Of a DNA stretch of 64,000 nucleotides, positions 44,628 to 54,942 are shown in pieces. A program made the position numbers and the translations under genes. The notes below the pieces were generated by a model. The model saw nothing but the letters and a program-made list of their open reading frames with translations. It was not told the origin of the DNA and did no database searches. Positions within the stretch are counted from its first letter, which is position 1, and the number at the start of each line of letters is the position of its first letter. This DNA is from Bolinopsis microptera (Eukaryota > Ctenophora > Tentaculata > Lobata > Bolinopsidae), in the NCBI RefSeq assembly GCF_026151205.1, contig NC_087076.1, positions 14,493,675 to 14,557,674 of the forward strand, written 5' to 3'.

Positions 44628-46337
44628 CTAGTTGGAAGAATGTATGGTCAAGTGCCTGGCTGTCAAACTCTCTTGTTCTTGCACATGTAAGGAACTTAGC
44701 TTGTTTAGGTATGCCTCTTTATCACCAAAGAGGACCCGTACACAGTGCTTCTGAGACAGCCAGATACTTGCTGTCCTAAAGAGTGCTGCATCACCCCAAA
44801 CTGAGATACAATATGTGAGGTGGGATTCAAATAGTGTGTGGTAGAGGTCTTTATGGAGTTCCTTTGGTACAGAGTCCCTAATTCTATTTAAGGTGGCAGA
44901 GGCATAGTTTAACTTTCGTTTAAGTGCTGTTATATGAGGCCCCCAGGAAAGCTGTTCGTCAATAACAACTCCAAGAAACTTAGTTGCTTTGGTTTTTTTA
45001 ATTGGAAAGCCATCAATATGGAGTTGAAGCGAATCTGGCAATTCTACTGGTTTACTAGCCTTTGGTTTAAAATGCATATAACAGCACTTTGACATGTTGA
45101 TGTGAAGTTTGTTAAGGATCATATACTTTTTTATACAGCTTAGCAATTTGTTGCCTTTCTCATAAGCTTCTTCTACAGTTTTTCCATCAATAAAAATGTT
45201 GGTGTCGTCAGCAAATAGTATGAAGGTTCCTAAATCCGAAGAATTGGCAATATCATTTATGTATAGAAGAAAAAGGAGCGGTCCCAAAACAGAGCCTTGT
45301 GGAACTCCATATTTAATGATAAGGTTTTCGGATTTTTCATTAAGGACTTCTGTATACTGTGTTCTATTTGATAAGTAGCTTTTAATAAGACAGTTTGCAT
45401 TGCCTCTTATTCCATACCTATCTAGTTTTGTTAGGAGTGTACTATGGTCGATTGTATCAAATGCTTTACTCAAATCTATAAATATTCCTAGAACATGGTT
45501 TCGTTTTTTTATGCTATCTTCAATAATCCTAACAGAGTAGTTAACAGCATGGCTAGTAGAATGGGACTTGCGGAAGCCAAATTGGTTTTCATCAAGGATA
45601 TTTTGTGACAGAGCGAAACTGTAGATACGGCTGTATATCACTTTTTCAAATATCTTACCAAATATAGGCAGTGTAGAGACAGGTCTGTAGTTTCCTACAT
45701 CCTCTTGGTTTCCTTTCTTAAATATGGGAGTAACTTTCCCAACTTTCAAAACATCAGGAAATACCCCGCTCATCATGAGTTTGTTGAAATGTTGGGCTAA
45801 AACAGGGCAGATTAAATGAGCTGACTTTTTGATTATACGGATCGGAATATCACTAGATTTGCCATTTTCCAACTTGGAAATTATTTCCATGAGCTCAGTA
45901 TGTGAACAGTCAGATAGGAATATAGAGTTATTGTTGGATGGCAGGAGGTAGTCTTCAAATGTTGAAAATTCAGAAGCCTGTATAGGCAGGTCAGCTATTG
46001 ATTCATTTAGAGTGGAGGCAATTGAGTTAAAGTATTTGTTGAACTCGTTTGCAATAACCCTTCTATCTGTTATTTTTCTGTTGTCGATTATAAATGAGGG
46101 TTTTATAGTCTTTTTACACTTCCCTCTAAGTTCATTAATGATCTGCCATGTCTTCTTACGGTCGTGCTTATTTTCTATGATTTGGTTGCAAGAGTAAGTA
46201 TTTTTTGCAGAGTTAATTACAGATTTGAGGATCCTTCGGTATACTTTGAAGGTTTGTTCGAGAACATGGTCTCCATCAGGGTTTGCCTTAGTTTTAGATG
46301 TAATCCAGTTATCTTTTAATTCATGTTTTTTTTTCAA
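44628..46337 (-). CDS. LINE ORF2, reverse transcriptase part
   Basis: 569-residue frame with linker and RT: NYRPVSTLPIFGKIFEKV, FGFRKSHSTSHA, GIFIDLSKAFDTIDH, YGVPQGSVLGPLLFLLYIND and FILFADDTNIF. Thumb motifs follow: KATKFLGVVID and HLTYCISVWG. It begins in a shifted frame relative to the endonuclease frame: the overlap lies in a run of nine A on the coding strand near 46330, where a single-base slip would fuse the two. It would polymerise cDNA at the nicked target. The element is either recently inactivated or read by slippage. Confidence 0.9.
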   Translation of the reverse strand: MKKKHELKDNWITSKTKANPDGDHVLEQTFKVYRRILKSVINSAKNTYSCNQIIENKHDRKKTWQIINELRGKCKKTIKPSFIIDNRKITDRRVIANEFNKYFNSIASTLNESIADLPIQASEFSTFEDYLLPSNNNSIFLSDCSHTELMEIISKLENGKSSDIPIRIIKKSAHLICPVLAQHFNKLMMSGVFPDVLKVGKVTPIFKKGNQEDVGNYRPVSTLPIFGKIFEKVIYSRIYSFALSQNILDENQFGFRKSHSTSHAVNYSVRIIEDSIKKRNHVLGIFIDLSKAFDTIDHSTLLTKLDRYGIRGNANCLIKSYLSNRTQYTEVLNEKSENLIIKYGVPQGSVLGPLLFLLYINDIANSSDLGTFILFADDTNIFIDGKTVEEAYEKGNKLLSCIKKYMILNKLHINMSKCCYMHFKPKASKPVELPDSLQLHIDGFPIKKTKATKFLGVVIDEQLSWGPHITALKRKLNYASATLNRIRDSVPKELHKDLYHTLFESHLTYCISVWGDAALFRTASIWLSQKHCVRVLFGDKEAYLNKLSSLHVQEQESLTARHLTIHSSN

Positions 46338-47676
46338 CGGCTGCTGAGATACTATCTGTTATCCAGGGGTTATTGATAGGATTCCGTTTAGTAGTTTTTG
46401 GCTTTACAAGTTTGCATGTTGCATCAAGTACACGATCAAATAATTTAGTAAAATCCGAGAATTCATGAGAAGTGTGGAGCTTTGAGAGGTCAGTGTTCAG
46501 TAGGGTTAGGAATTTATTAAGGTTGGCATTACTGAAGTCGTAGTACTGGACATGTTTTTCACTTTTTGGACCAACCTCAAATTCGATGTCAGTGAATTCA
46601 AATGTTGGAGCATGGTCACCAATTCTATCTGTTATACAACCTGAGAGAACACAGTTACCAGGGTCATTCGTGAGGATGTTGTCAATACAAGATGGTTTGC
46701 AATTTGGTCTCTCATGTGTAGGTATCGAAATAACGGGAGCGAAACCATTTCTAAATAAGCATTCTTCAAAAAGAGTATAGTTGCCATGACCAGCATCACC
46801 ATTCACTTTAAGAAGGTCAACATTAAAGTCCCCCATTATACGTACACCAGATTTAGGGAGGAGTTTACATATGTGATCAAATGACTTAAGGAAATTATGA
46901 ATGTCACCATTAGGAGGGCGATAGATGACCCCTGAGATGAGTGTGAGCTTGCTGGATGATTGAGTGATCTTAACAAAGATTGATTCAATATCAGGCGTGC
47001 AGTAGCCAAGATTTTCTATGACTTCTGCATTAAGGTGATTTGCTACATACAGGGCAACACCAGTCCCTTTCAGCTTGTTCTCCTGAGTGACCTGATAAAA
47101 ACTGTTGTATTGCGGTATTCTGTATAGTTCTTTAAGAGGTTCATCTGTGTTTGTTTCAGCGATACCAATTACAGAGAAATTTAGTTCAATCCGTTTGAGT
47201 TCAACATTAAGACAATCGAAGTTGGTTTTGTTACCATCTAAGTTGACAAAGTAGGATGTGAATTTTGAGTGTGTGGATGAAGGATTACATGAGTTTTGAA
47301 GCTCCCTGACTACCCTATTAAGATCAGTTGTAGAGTAGCTCTGACATTGGTCTAGAACATTCGAAATTTTTTGAATAGTTTCGTCATCACATCCACCTTC
47401 ATCATCGTAGAATTTATCACCACCATCACTAATCATCCCAGAGAAGGGGTTGTAGCGTGGTATCACGTTCAGTGAACAAACCTTACATACCCATAGACCA
47501 TTGGTGGGGCAGAAACCTGCTACTTTAAAACATTTAGTATGAATAGCTGTCCGACAGGCTTCACATTCCAGTAGGGGCTGCCCAATGTTGATGGGCCTTG
47601 AGCATGGCTCACAGACCTCCTTAATTAATTTCATGATCATAGTTATGTGTCGGTTAGGTTGGACCAGTGGATCCAA
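46321..47676 (-). CDS. LINE ORF2, PHD finger and endonuclease part
   Basis: 451-residue frame. Residues about 22-67 are a PHD-like zinc finger (CEPCSRPINIGQPLLECEAC, HTKCF, WVCKVC). Residues about 165-400 form an apurinic-type endonuclease: VIGIAETNTDE, GVALYV, VIYRPPNGD, RIMGDFNVDLL, CIDNILTN and ITDRIGDHAPTFEF. The first ATG at 47674 overlaps the stop of the esterase frame by 23 bases. The frame ends at an A-run; see the RT entry. The enzyme nicks genomic DNA to prime reverse transcription. Confidence 0.88.
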   Translation of the reverse strand: MDPLVQPNRHITMIMKLIKEVCEPCSRPINIGQPLLECEACRTAIHTKCFKVAGFCPTNGLWVCKVCSLNVIPRYNPFSGMISDGGDKFYDDEGGCDDETIQKISNVLDQCQSYSTTDLNRVVRELQNSCNPSSTHSKFTSYFVNLDGNKTNFDCLNVELKRIELNFSVIGIAETNTDEPLKELYRIPQYNSFYQVTQENKLKGTGVALYVANHLNAEVIENLGYCTPDIESIFVKITQSSSKLTLISGVIYRPPNGDIHNFLKSFDHICKLLPKSGVRIMGDFNVDLLKVNGDAGHGNYTLFEECLFRNGFAPVISIPTHERPNCKPSCIDNILTNDPGNCVLSGCITDRIGDHAPTFEFTDIEFEVGPKSEKHVQYYDFSNANLNKFLTLLNTDLSKLHTSHEFSDFTKLFDRVLDATCKLVKPKTTKRNPINNPWITDSISAAVEKKT

Positions 47677-48424
47677 CCCTCTGTGCTGACTCCCTAGACA
47701 CCTTTTCCTTCAGAAACACACAGTTTTTCATGTGGCTTACAAACTTAGCTAAACCTCTACTTCCTAAGTGAATCGTGTCGTTACCCCTAGTGAACTTAAC
47801 CGATAATAGCTTATTGTTATCTAAAAAACCATACATACCCTGAAACCAAATATTAGGAAAACAGTTCTTTATCATCTCCTGTACCAAGTTGTTGTAGAGC
47901 ATTATATTTTTATTCATTTCATGGATTCTTGATGGTAAAACAGGTACAACAAAAATGTTAGTAAGTGGACACAATTGACGTATTTCAGTTAGTTTGTTCT
48001 TTAAAGTCGACACTGTCTCGTGGATATCTGAGACATTTCTTACGTTTTCACAGCGTAGATCGTTGGTACCACACATAAGGAAAGCGTTGGAGAATCCAGC
48101 ACACAGGTGTGGATCGATGTCTTTGACACGGGCAGCCTTGACTCGTTTACCAGGGAAGGAATGACCAACTTTACCTGCACCATCCCCAAAGTTGACATCT
48201 TTGGTATTCGAATCACCGATTAAAACGATGCTTCGTCGAGACTGGCTGCTGAGAGATCTGAAGGTGATCGAAAATCTCTCCTCTGTTGGGTTATCATCAG
48301 GTAATTTTGGCACACCGTGGCGGTACCAATTTTGTGAAGACCTTGTCATAGTGTAAAGTGAGTTAGACTTCACATCAAGCTCAATAGGATCTAGGTCTTT
48401 GTCTTGTTTGGATTCAAAAAGCAC
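47654..48424 (-). CDS. LINE ORF1, SGNH-hydrolase (esterase) part
   Basis: 256-residue frame with the three SGNH landmarks: IVLIGDSNTKD (catalytic Ser), FLMCGTNDLR (Asn) and DTIHLGSRGLAKF (catalytic His). The N-terminal 50 residues overlap the end of the PHD-type frame in another phase (48391-48424), so ORF1 was probably continuous and has a one-base shift here. Esterases in CR1-like ORF1 proteins are thought to act on lipids or to help particle formation; activity is not proven from sequence. Confidence 0.82.
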   Translation of the reverse strand: MLFESKQDKDLDPIELDVKSNSLYTMTRSSQNWYRHGVPKLPDDNPTEERFSITFRSLSSQSRRSIVLIGDSNTKDVNFGDGAGKVGHSFPGKRVKAARVKDIDPHLCAGFSNAFLMCGTNDLRCENVRNVSDIHETVSTLKNKLTEIRQLCPLTNIFVVPVLPSRIHEMNKNIMLYNNLVQEMIKNCFPNIWFQGMYGFLDNNKLLSVKFTRGNDTIHLGSRGLAKFVSHMKNCVFLKEKVSRESAQRVGSTGPT

Positions 48425-49653
48425 AGTTCTAGTCGCACCAATTGAGATCGTGACGATTTTCGAGTTGGCAAGAATAGTGGATTCATATCAGAATGCATAG
48501 CTAGGTAGCTTTGGGATGGAGAGAGTCTGTCTGAGGAAGGGTAGTGGTTAATAAGGACCGAGTTTGGCATGTGCTCGAGTTGTAGTTCTGAGGAGAACCT
48601 GTCAATAATAGAAACAAGTTCAGGTGGGATAGGCTCGTGTTCTTTAGGGGGCTGGGAACCAGTGTAGCTGTAGGGCTCTCCATACAGCCGGACGCTGTGG
48701 CCATTCTCTTCGATGAAGTCTCCAGAGTCCTTCAGATAACCTAGAAGGTCTCCTACACTGCTCAGTTCCTTGTCTGTCAGGTATAACTCTTTGTACTGCT
48801 CGTAAGGCTGTTCAGGACATTTTAGATTTCTTTTGGTGGGTGATGGAATAACAGGTCTAGGTTGTTCTCTGAAGTTAAGCTGAGGGGATGCATTTGTTCT
48901 TCCTTTGAACTCCTGAATTTCATTGTTAAGGTCTTCTAGTCGAGCATTCAGGGATGTAATGTCGACGCTCGGAATTGACCTTTCAATGGTTTCTTTAACT
49001 GATTCACTTATCTTCTGGAGCAATGAATTTTCCAGGAGGGTGCTCTCGTTGAGTTGAACTGCTGTGGCACAGGTAATGGCTTCTTCAGCAAGAATTTTTT
49101 CTTTTTTAGCAGATGGGTGGTTCTTAGGCCTAGGAAAGATGCAAGTGTAACACCAGGGACATAGCCATTTTTGGCTGATGCAGTCTAAATCACCCTGGGA
49201 GAGTTTATTGGTACCAGGTAGATTACCGCAAGAGGCATGCCATGATTGTTTACAGTCTGAGCACTGTATTACCCAGTCTTTTCCGTCTAGGGAACTGCTA
49301 CATGGGCAAGAGGTCTTTTTAGTAGATTCTGACTTTTTCTTCGTCTGATCACTACTGTTTTTCTGCTCATTGGAGCTTGTTGAACTTGACTTGGGAGTAG
49401 TAGATTTGTTTGCGAGGGGACTGGCTTGTCCTCCTTTCGCCAGAGGACTTACACCACGTTGGCTTTGACGACGTTTGGCTTGTAGGTTCGAGGACTTCTG
49501 GGTGGGTGATCCAGAGGATAGAGTTTTCTTTTCTGTGTTTTTCTGCATTAGTGTATGGTTAGCAAGGAGCACATGATGAGATCGGGACCAGGGCACCATA
49601 GAACCAGCCAGCAGCCTGAAAATAAGATGATGAGAGTAAAAGAGTTTTGACAT
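48391..49653 (-). CDS. LINE ORF1, PHD finger and coiled-coil part
   Basis: 420-residue frame. After a basic Ser/Lys-rich region (about 35-110), a PHD finger lies at about 112-170: CPCSSSLDGKDWVIQCSDC, SWHASC and WLCPWC. A short coiled coil is at about 205-245 (SLNARLEDLNNEIQEFKG). A Pro-rich segment follows. The true start is uncertain: the ATG at 49653 is out of context, and an in-frame ATG about 35 codons later (MQKNTEKKTL) is an alternative. This would be the nucleic-acid-binding, multimerising ORF1 protein. Confidence 0.8.
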   Translation of the reverse strand: MSKLFYSHHLIFRLLAGSMVPWSRSHHVLLANHTLMQKNTEKKTLSSGSPTQKSSNLQAKRRQSQRGVSPLAKGGQASPLANKSTTPKSSSTSSNEQKNSSDQTKKKSESTKKTSCPCSSSLDGKDWVIQCSDCKQSWHASCGNLPGTNKLSQGDLDCISQKWLCPWCYTCIFPRPKNHPSAKKEKILAEEAITCATAVQLNESTLLENSLLQKISESVKETIERSIPSVDITSLNARLEDLNNEIQEFKGRTNASPQLNFREQPRPVIPSPTKRNLKCPEQPYEQYKELYLTDKELSSVGDLLGYLKDSGDFIEENGHSVRLYGEPYSYTGSQPPKEHEPIPPELVSIIDRFSSELQLEHMPNSVLINHYPSSDRLSPSQSYLAMHSDMNPLFLPTRKSSRSQLVRLELCFLNPNKTKT

Positions 49654-50034
49654 ATGAGTGAGTGATATAAAGAAGAAAAGTAATTTGAAATCAAGATGAG
49701 CAGTTTTTAAAGTAAAAAGAAGAACATAGACTTATCAGATGAATGCAAAATGTGTTTTTGTGATGTGTTTTTTGCTTGGTGTCATGGGAGGGGCAAAAGG
49801 GCAAGGGAATGGAGGGGCGGGGAAGCGGGATGGGCTGCACTGGGCAAGGGGAGACAAATATTGTTTTTATTAATTTGTCTAAAGTAGATTTGTGTATTAT
49901 TTTTAGGGTGGGCTGATTTTTTGTAAAGAAAAAAGAGGAGTATATAATATTAAATTTATGCGATAAATTGATATTGATATTATTATTGTTGAGTGAAGTT
50001 AACTCCTGAGATAAATTTTATTAATTTTTAACAA
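49654..50034. other. LINE 5' flank
   Basis: Possibly the 5' UTR of the LINE. A GC-richer run, GGGAGGGGCAAAAGGGCAAG (about 49787), lies here. No gene. Confidence 0.4.
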
Positions 50035-50222
50035 AGGGACTTGGAGTATAAACGACCAAGTTCGCATAAATGCCTACCCAACCAAGAATTTAGGAGGCAA
50101 GGGTGGGTGCGTAAACTTTACGGTCTGCACTCTCCGATCCTGTATCACCCTGAATTCTTTTTGACGTATTTTTGTAATAGGTATATACCTTTATCCATTC
50201 TCTTGCTACTCCAAGTCCCCTA
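50035..50222. mobile_element. 188-bp inverted-repeat element (MITE)
   Basis: The ends AGGGACTTGGAGTA and TACTCCAAGTCCCCT are inverted copies. No coding capacity. Confidence 0.7.
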
Positions 50223-50500
50223 AGATATCTGGTAAAAAGGTCCTGCTAGTTATATATAAAATATATTTATGTTTGCTTTAATTGATACTAAATAAAATTG
50301 TTGTTTTCTTGAAATTGTTGTTTTCTTGAGTATGTGATGTGGTTGTCATTCTAGCTAAAAGGCACGTAACCCATCACGTTGCTGCATCTATTTGCCAGGA
50401 CTATTTAAAGTAAATACTTATGGATATCATCCGTAGAGGCACTCTGGTCTGTAGACTCTAAAATAGACATTGGAGCTGAATAGAATATGTTGCAACTTGC

Positions 50501-50677
50501 CTGGGGACCCCAGACTTCGTGTTTACAAACACAAACAATAATTAACACGATAAAAGATATGGCGGACTGACTGTCTAACATATCATAGTATCTGTTATGT
50601 AGAAAGAATCCTATTATCTCTGCAATAACAACAATAACGAGATTGCTAATTCTTGTAATAACTTTGCCCGATATCAT
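50501..50677 (-). CDS. Possible first exon encoding membrane segments
   Basis: An ATG at 50677 opens 59 codons ending with VWGPQ at CAG/GCAAGT, a GC-type donor. It encodes two hydrophobic stretches (LVIVVIAEIIGFFL and ISFIVLIIVCVC). Its 3' part is related in DNA to the exon-like family at 9891, 33611 and 53251. No following exon was recognised. Confidence 0.35.
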
Positions 50678-53600
50678 TGTAAAATGTGTTACAATTAATG
50701 CAAGTGTAAAATGAGCTCAGCTGAACACAATCGTGGTAACGAAAAGCCTACAATGTCAATTTTCATCAAGTGATTAGCCGACATTTTTGTGACTTCATCA
50801 TCATAACACAGGCGGTAAGTCGTATAGAAAGTTCAGATGACAACTTTGAATGGATCTTTAAAGTGGGCAAAATATTCAGTAGACAGTCCCCTTCGGTACT
50901 CACTACACATTATACTTAACATTTGTAAATAAATGTTATGCGTCAATTACGGTAGGCAGTTGGAAAAGGGAGACAGTTGCCCAATAGATTTACTGGCACC
51001 CAATTCACCACCTTTGGGGCACTTATCCAGGCTTAAGACCAGCAGGACAGTGGACACAAACATATATCACCACGAGTGGGTGGATTGATTCCCAGGGCAT
51101 TTATTTTATTGACAATGTCAATCTTTTGCAGCCCGGTGTGGCCCAGTGGTGCATCACCGATCTAACGAATGAGGAATGGTTGCGAAAAACATTCTTTTAT
51201 GCGCGGCGCAGCCTAGAAGTGCATCGCAGCATTGAGCATTTATCAGCACGCAGCATTTAAAATTATTTAGCTTGCTAATGTATTGCTCGCTCTTTTCAGT
51301 ACAAGAAGTTGAAGCTTAAAAAGAGCGCTGCGTATCGGGATTGGCGTGCCACGAAACATTCAGATTTGGAGGTCTTCGCCACTTCAACGCGCCGTGCAAA
51401 CTAGCATTCTTACTTCGCATCGAAGTCAACCCATCGAAGTCAACCCATCGTCGAGGGGTTCACAACGTCAATCAACATTCAGATTTGACGAGCCGCGCGA
51501 ACTATTATTTTTACTTCGCATTTTTGCTCCTGACGAGATCGTTGCAAAGCAACAATTTGAAAAAGTTGACATCGTCAAACAACATTCAAATGACCAAAAT
51601 ATGAAGCATGACAAAGTTATTCATTACGTGATGCTCTAACCAGAGCCATCTCGCTTGCAGTAGCGCGCTTGTGATTGACGGATGTTACTCGTCTAAATTT
51701 CTTCGAAATAGCGCGCGCAGCTTTCTTCTCGAAATGGCCCGATTGCAAGTGCTACGAAGTAGCGCGCGCCGGGCTAAATCATTAACAATGGTCAAGCTTG
51801 TGAAACAAGCGCGTCACGCAGTACGCGTATACACATGGCTATGTGAACATTACGTGCAGATATGGCCCAATTACAGTGTCGTATCACGCGATCGCACGAT
51901 TACCCACTTAATTTTGTTATCGAGATGAACAAATTGGTTCATAATTTTGCATATGTTATTTTGAATCTGTTTAGCGCCATTTTTTGACGAATGTTATTCG
52001 TCTAAATTTATTATTTATCTTGAATAAATTTATTCAAGTGTGAAGTAGGTCGAGAATCCTTGTCAGGTTTAGCTGGTTCTTCCAGGGCTTATGTCTGTCC
52101 GCATTGCACTTTGTGGCGCGAGGCAGCATTAGTGTCAATAAAAGAATCTTACTTCTATACTCTTTATGCGGTATATTATATTATATTACTATTATATGGA
52201 CAGCTCCTCTAGAGAATCTATACCTATAATATGCCGCCGTGGGCTTTTCACGACTTCCAATATACCTATCTTATGATAAAGGCCAGCTAATCGGCTTAAT
52301 AGATAGCCCTAAACCGGACAACCGGACCGCGACTTAACAAGACCAATGGGACATCTCAACCTGACCACGATAAGGCATTACTCGGCGTAGGGCGCCGAGA
52401 AAGTTTTGTATTCAAAGCTTCACTCTTCTCACTAAAACCGGGAACGCGCGCACGCGCAAAACTTTATCTTTCCTTTTCACGATCACGTGACAAGCAACTC
52501 ACGCATCCACACGCAACTCCACACGATCCAATCAGGCCCTCTTTCTCGACCATTTCTGTACTCAGGCACCGGTTCTCCAAAGCAACTTACCGGGCATCAT
52601 AACAGTACACAATCTCCTTGAACTCACACCATCTTTTTTACTTTTTCCGAACCTCCTCAACACACCAGCGATCTGCCCAGCACCACCTTTGGCAATTAAC
52701 TAAAGAGCATGTCAATGGGGCGAGATCGGTCTCATTTCATAGTCACACGGGATCTATTTGTATCACGTGGTGACCTTGATTCACGATGTCAATCCTTCGC
52801 ATCTCTCCGATCTGCATACGTGGTTGCGAGAAGCATTATTTGATGCGCGCGCGACCCAGTAGTGCATCGCGCTACAAGTGGTGACCCCACTGTCGCTTCA
52901 CTATAGTCTTCGACGATACAGGGGGAGCCGCGCACTTCTTGCGCGGCGGGTCATACAACGTATCACAAGGATCTATGGTAGTCAATCTTCGGAGGGGCGC
53001 CCCCACTCAACTGCCATTGCTCTTGCAATGGTACCAGATGTATCTCTGCATTACCGGGATATAGTGGCGCAAACATCTGGACCTCAGTAGGACTCTTTGG
53101 TATTATTGAGTCGCTTGCTCTTTCGAGTCAAGTCAGTAGGTGCTGCACCCAAAAAAAAAGAAAAAAAAGAAAAAAAAGTGTGAAGTAGCGCGCGCCGTTT
53201 TTTTCTTTTAATATTAACCCTCCAGCCCGGTGGTATCAGACTCGACTTACCTGAGGACCCCAGGCTATTATGTTCATTAACATAAATAAAGATTTGGCGG
53301 AATGACAGGCTGAGCGCGGCCCAGTAAGACCCGACGTATGGATATTGACTTTTAGCCCCCTGTATATAACACAAAAGATCTGATACATGCAATTCGGGAA
53401 GTGTGTTTTTTGTAGGGATGTAATTCGCGCTATAAAATAAAGTTTACCAGGAAAATTAAACATATTAGGATACTAGGATGTGGGACAATATTTTACGTTA
53501 GTGATTAGTATTTTAAAATGTGTATAGAGAATAGCATAGCGACAAAAAACTTGTTGTATTCCATATGATTTATAGTTGTCGACTGAACTCATTTTATATT

Positions 53601-54003
53601 TCCCTTTTCATGTTTTAATTGAACCCTATACTAGCCAAATTTGGCAATTTTCTATTGACATGGAATTGTTATTGATGTAATTTACAGTCAACTCTAGCAC
53701 AAAACCTTAAAAATCATAGATTCCATCAAAATATCCTAGGCTCTAGCATTCCTAGAATAATTTGTCCCCCTATAAAGCTCTTCCCAAAGTTGCCACCTGA
53801 ATTCCCTATTTAATTACCGCCTGTATATGATGATGAAATCATAGAAATGTTGGCTGGTCACTTTATGAAAATTGACATCGCAGGCTATTCATTATTAGGA
53901 CTATGTTCAGCTGAGCTTATTTTACAGTTGCATTAATTGATACAAATTTTATAATTATATCAACAAGAATTTTACAAGAATTAGCAGTCTCGTTATTATT
54001 GTG
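50678..54003. other. Intergenic region with GC-rich diverged repeats
   Basis: No firm gene. A block of about 110 bp containing AAGTGCATCGC / TAGTGCATCGC occurs at 51120-51230 and again at 52785-52875 in the same direction. TAGCGCGCGC motifs recur at about 51705, 51758 and 53185. A member of the exon-like repeat family is at 53251-53309. Confidence 0.45.
53251..53309 (-). repeat. Exon-like repeat family, copy at 53.25 kb
   Basis: 59 bases between a GCTCAG acceptor and a CCTCAG/GTAAG donor, nearly identical to 9891-9953 except for a 4-bp net deletion. Related pieces are at 33611-33674 and 50501-50570. Confidence 0.7.
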
Positions 54004-54443
54004 ATGGCAGAGAGTACAGGATTCTTCCAAAGTGGCAGAGACTACGAATCTCGATATGTTAACCATCGCTATCTAACAGAGGAGAAGAAAGTTTTGAGCC
54101 AATATGAAAGTGTTGATTATTTTAGCCCCCATAGCCAAATTTACAAGGTGAACTTGAAAAGACTAATCTATTATACTTTTGTTCTAATACTTTATACAAA
54201 TATCAGCTCATTTTAGCCAGTTATTTTAATATTTTTATCATGACCTATCAGCTTAACATTTTTCTAATCAACTAAATATTGTACTTATATAATCTGTTGA
54301 CCACTGAAATCTTTTAACATGATACATGTCATCGTTTCAGGAATGGGTAGCAAAGCAGCCAGCAAGATTTGAGTGGGATAGATGGGTTACAATGGGGTGC
54401 ATCGGCTTTCTTGTGGGCTTGACTGCCTTCATTATGCACCAAG
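54004..54443 (+). CDS. First two exons of a CLC-type chloride channel/transporter, incomplete
   Basis: Exon 54004-54147 (ATG, 48 codons) joins in phase 0 to 54341-54443 after a TTTCAG acceptor. The peptide has ESVDYFSPHSQIYKEWV followed by a first membrane helix, RWVTMGCIGFLVGLTAFIM. This matches the N-terminus of CLC proteins of the CLC-6/7 group, where YESLDY... precedes RWV...IG...GL. No further CLC exon (no GSGIPE or GKEGP motif) is found before the oppositely oriented receptor gene. The gene is therefore broken, or continues across long introns beyond it. Assignment rests on a short stretch. Confidence 0.5.
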
Positions 54444-54942
54444 GTAAATGTTACAGTATTGTATATGCACTATATTAGAGTAAAGTTGTTAGTTTTGAAA
54501 CTATTTGACTCTTTCATTGATGGAGATCGTCGTCACAGATAATTTGCATGATTGTTGTTAAGCTCATCAAACCAATAATTACAATCTCAAATTTAAAACA
54601 TACAAAAAAATTTAAAACATACAAAAAATTTGTTTCACTTAAAAAATTTTGTCACTAATAGAGTACTGCACAATAGTTCTAAGAAATCAGATGATTAAAT
54701 GAAAGTAAAAAAATACAAATGAAGAAATGACAAACTGGTATGAGTATTTAATCTACAATTACTCAAATATTAATCACTCATACTTGCAAAAAGTTTAAAT
54801 TATTAGATTGCATTGTATGTACTATATGCAAAAGTTTCAAATCAAATCATGATTGTTTTTCGTTGACTGTGTGTCCCTCTTTTTGAATAGAATCTCTCTC
54901 TTGGCTGTAGTGAGCCCACTTTAGCTCTATACGTAGTGCAAT

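Larger units (their letters stand above)
44200..49653 (-). mobile_element. Near full-length CR1-like LINE
   Basis: One minus-strand element carries, in order, a PHD-type ORF1, an SGNH esterase, a second PHD finger with an endonuclease, a reverse transcriptase and the C-terminal tail. The parts overlap at their edges in shifted frames. PHD and esterase domains in ORF1 are known from CR1-like non-LTR retrotransposons. Exact ends are not defined. Confidence 0.88.

Noticed and set aside
51341..51928. Overlapping plus-strand frames near 51.4-51.9 kb
   Set aside because: Three frames overlap in a GC-richer repeat region and none resembles a domain.
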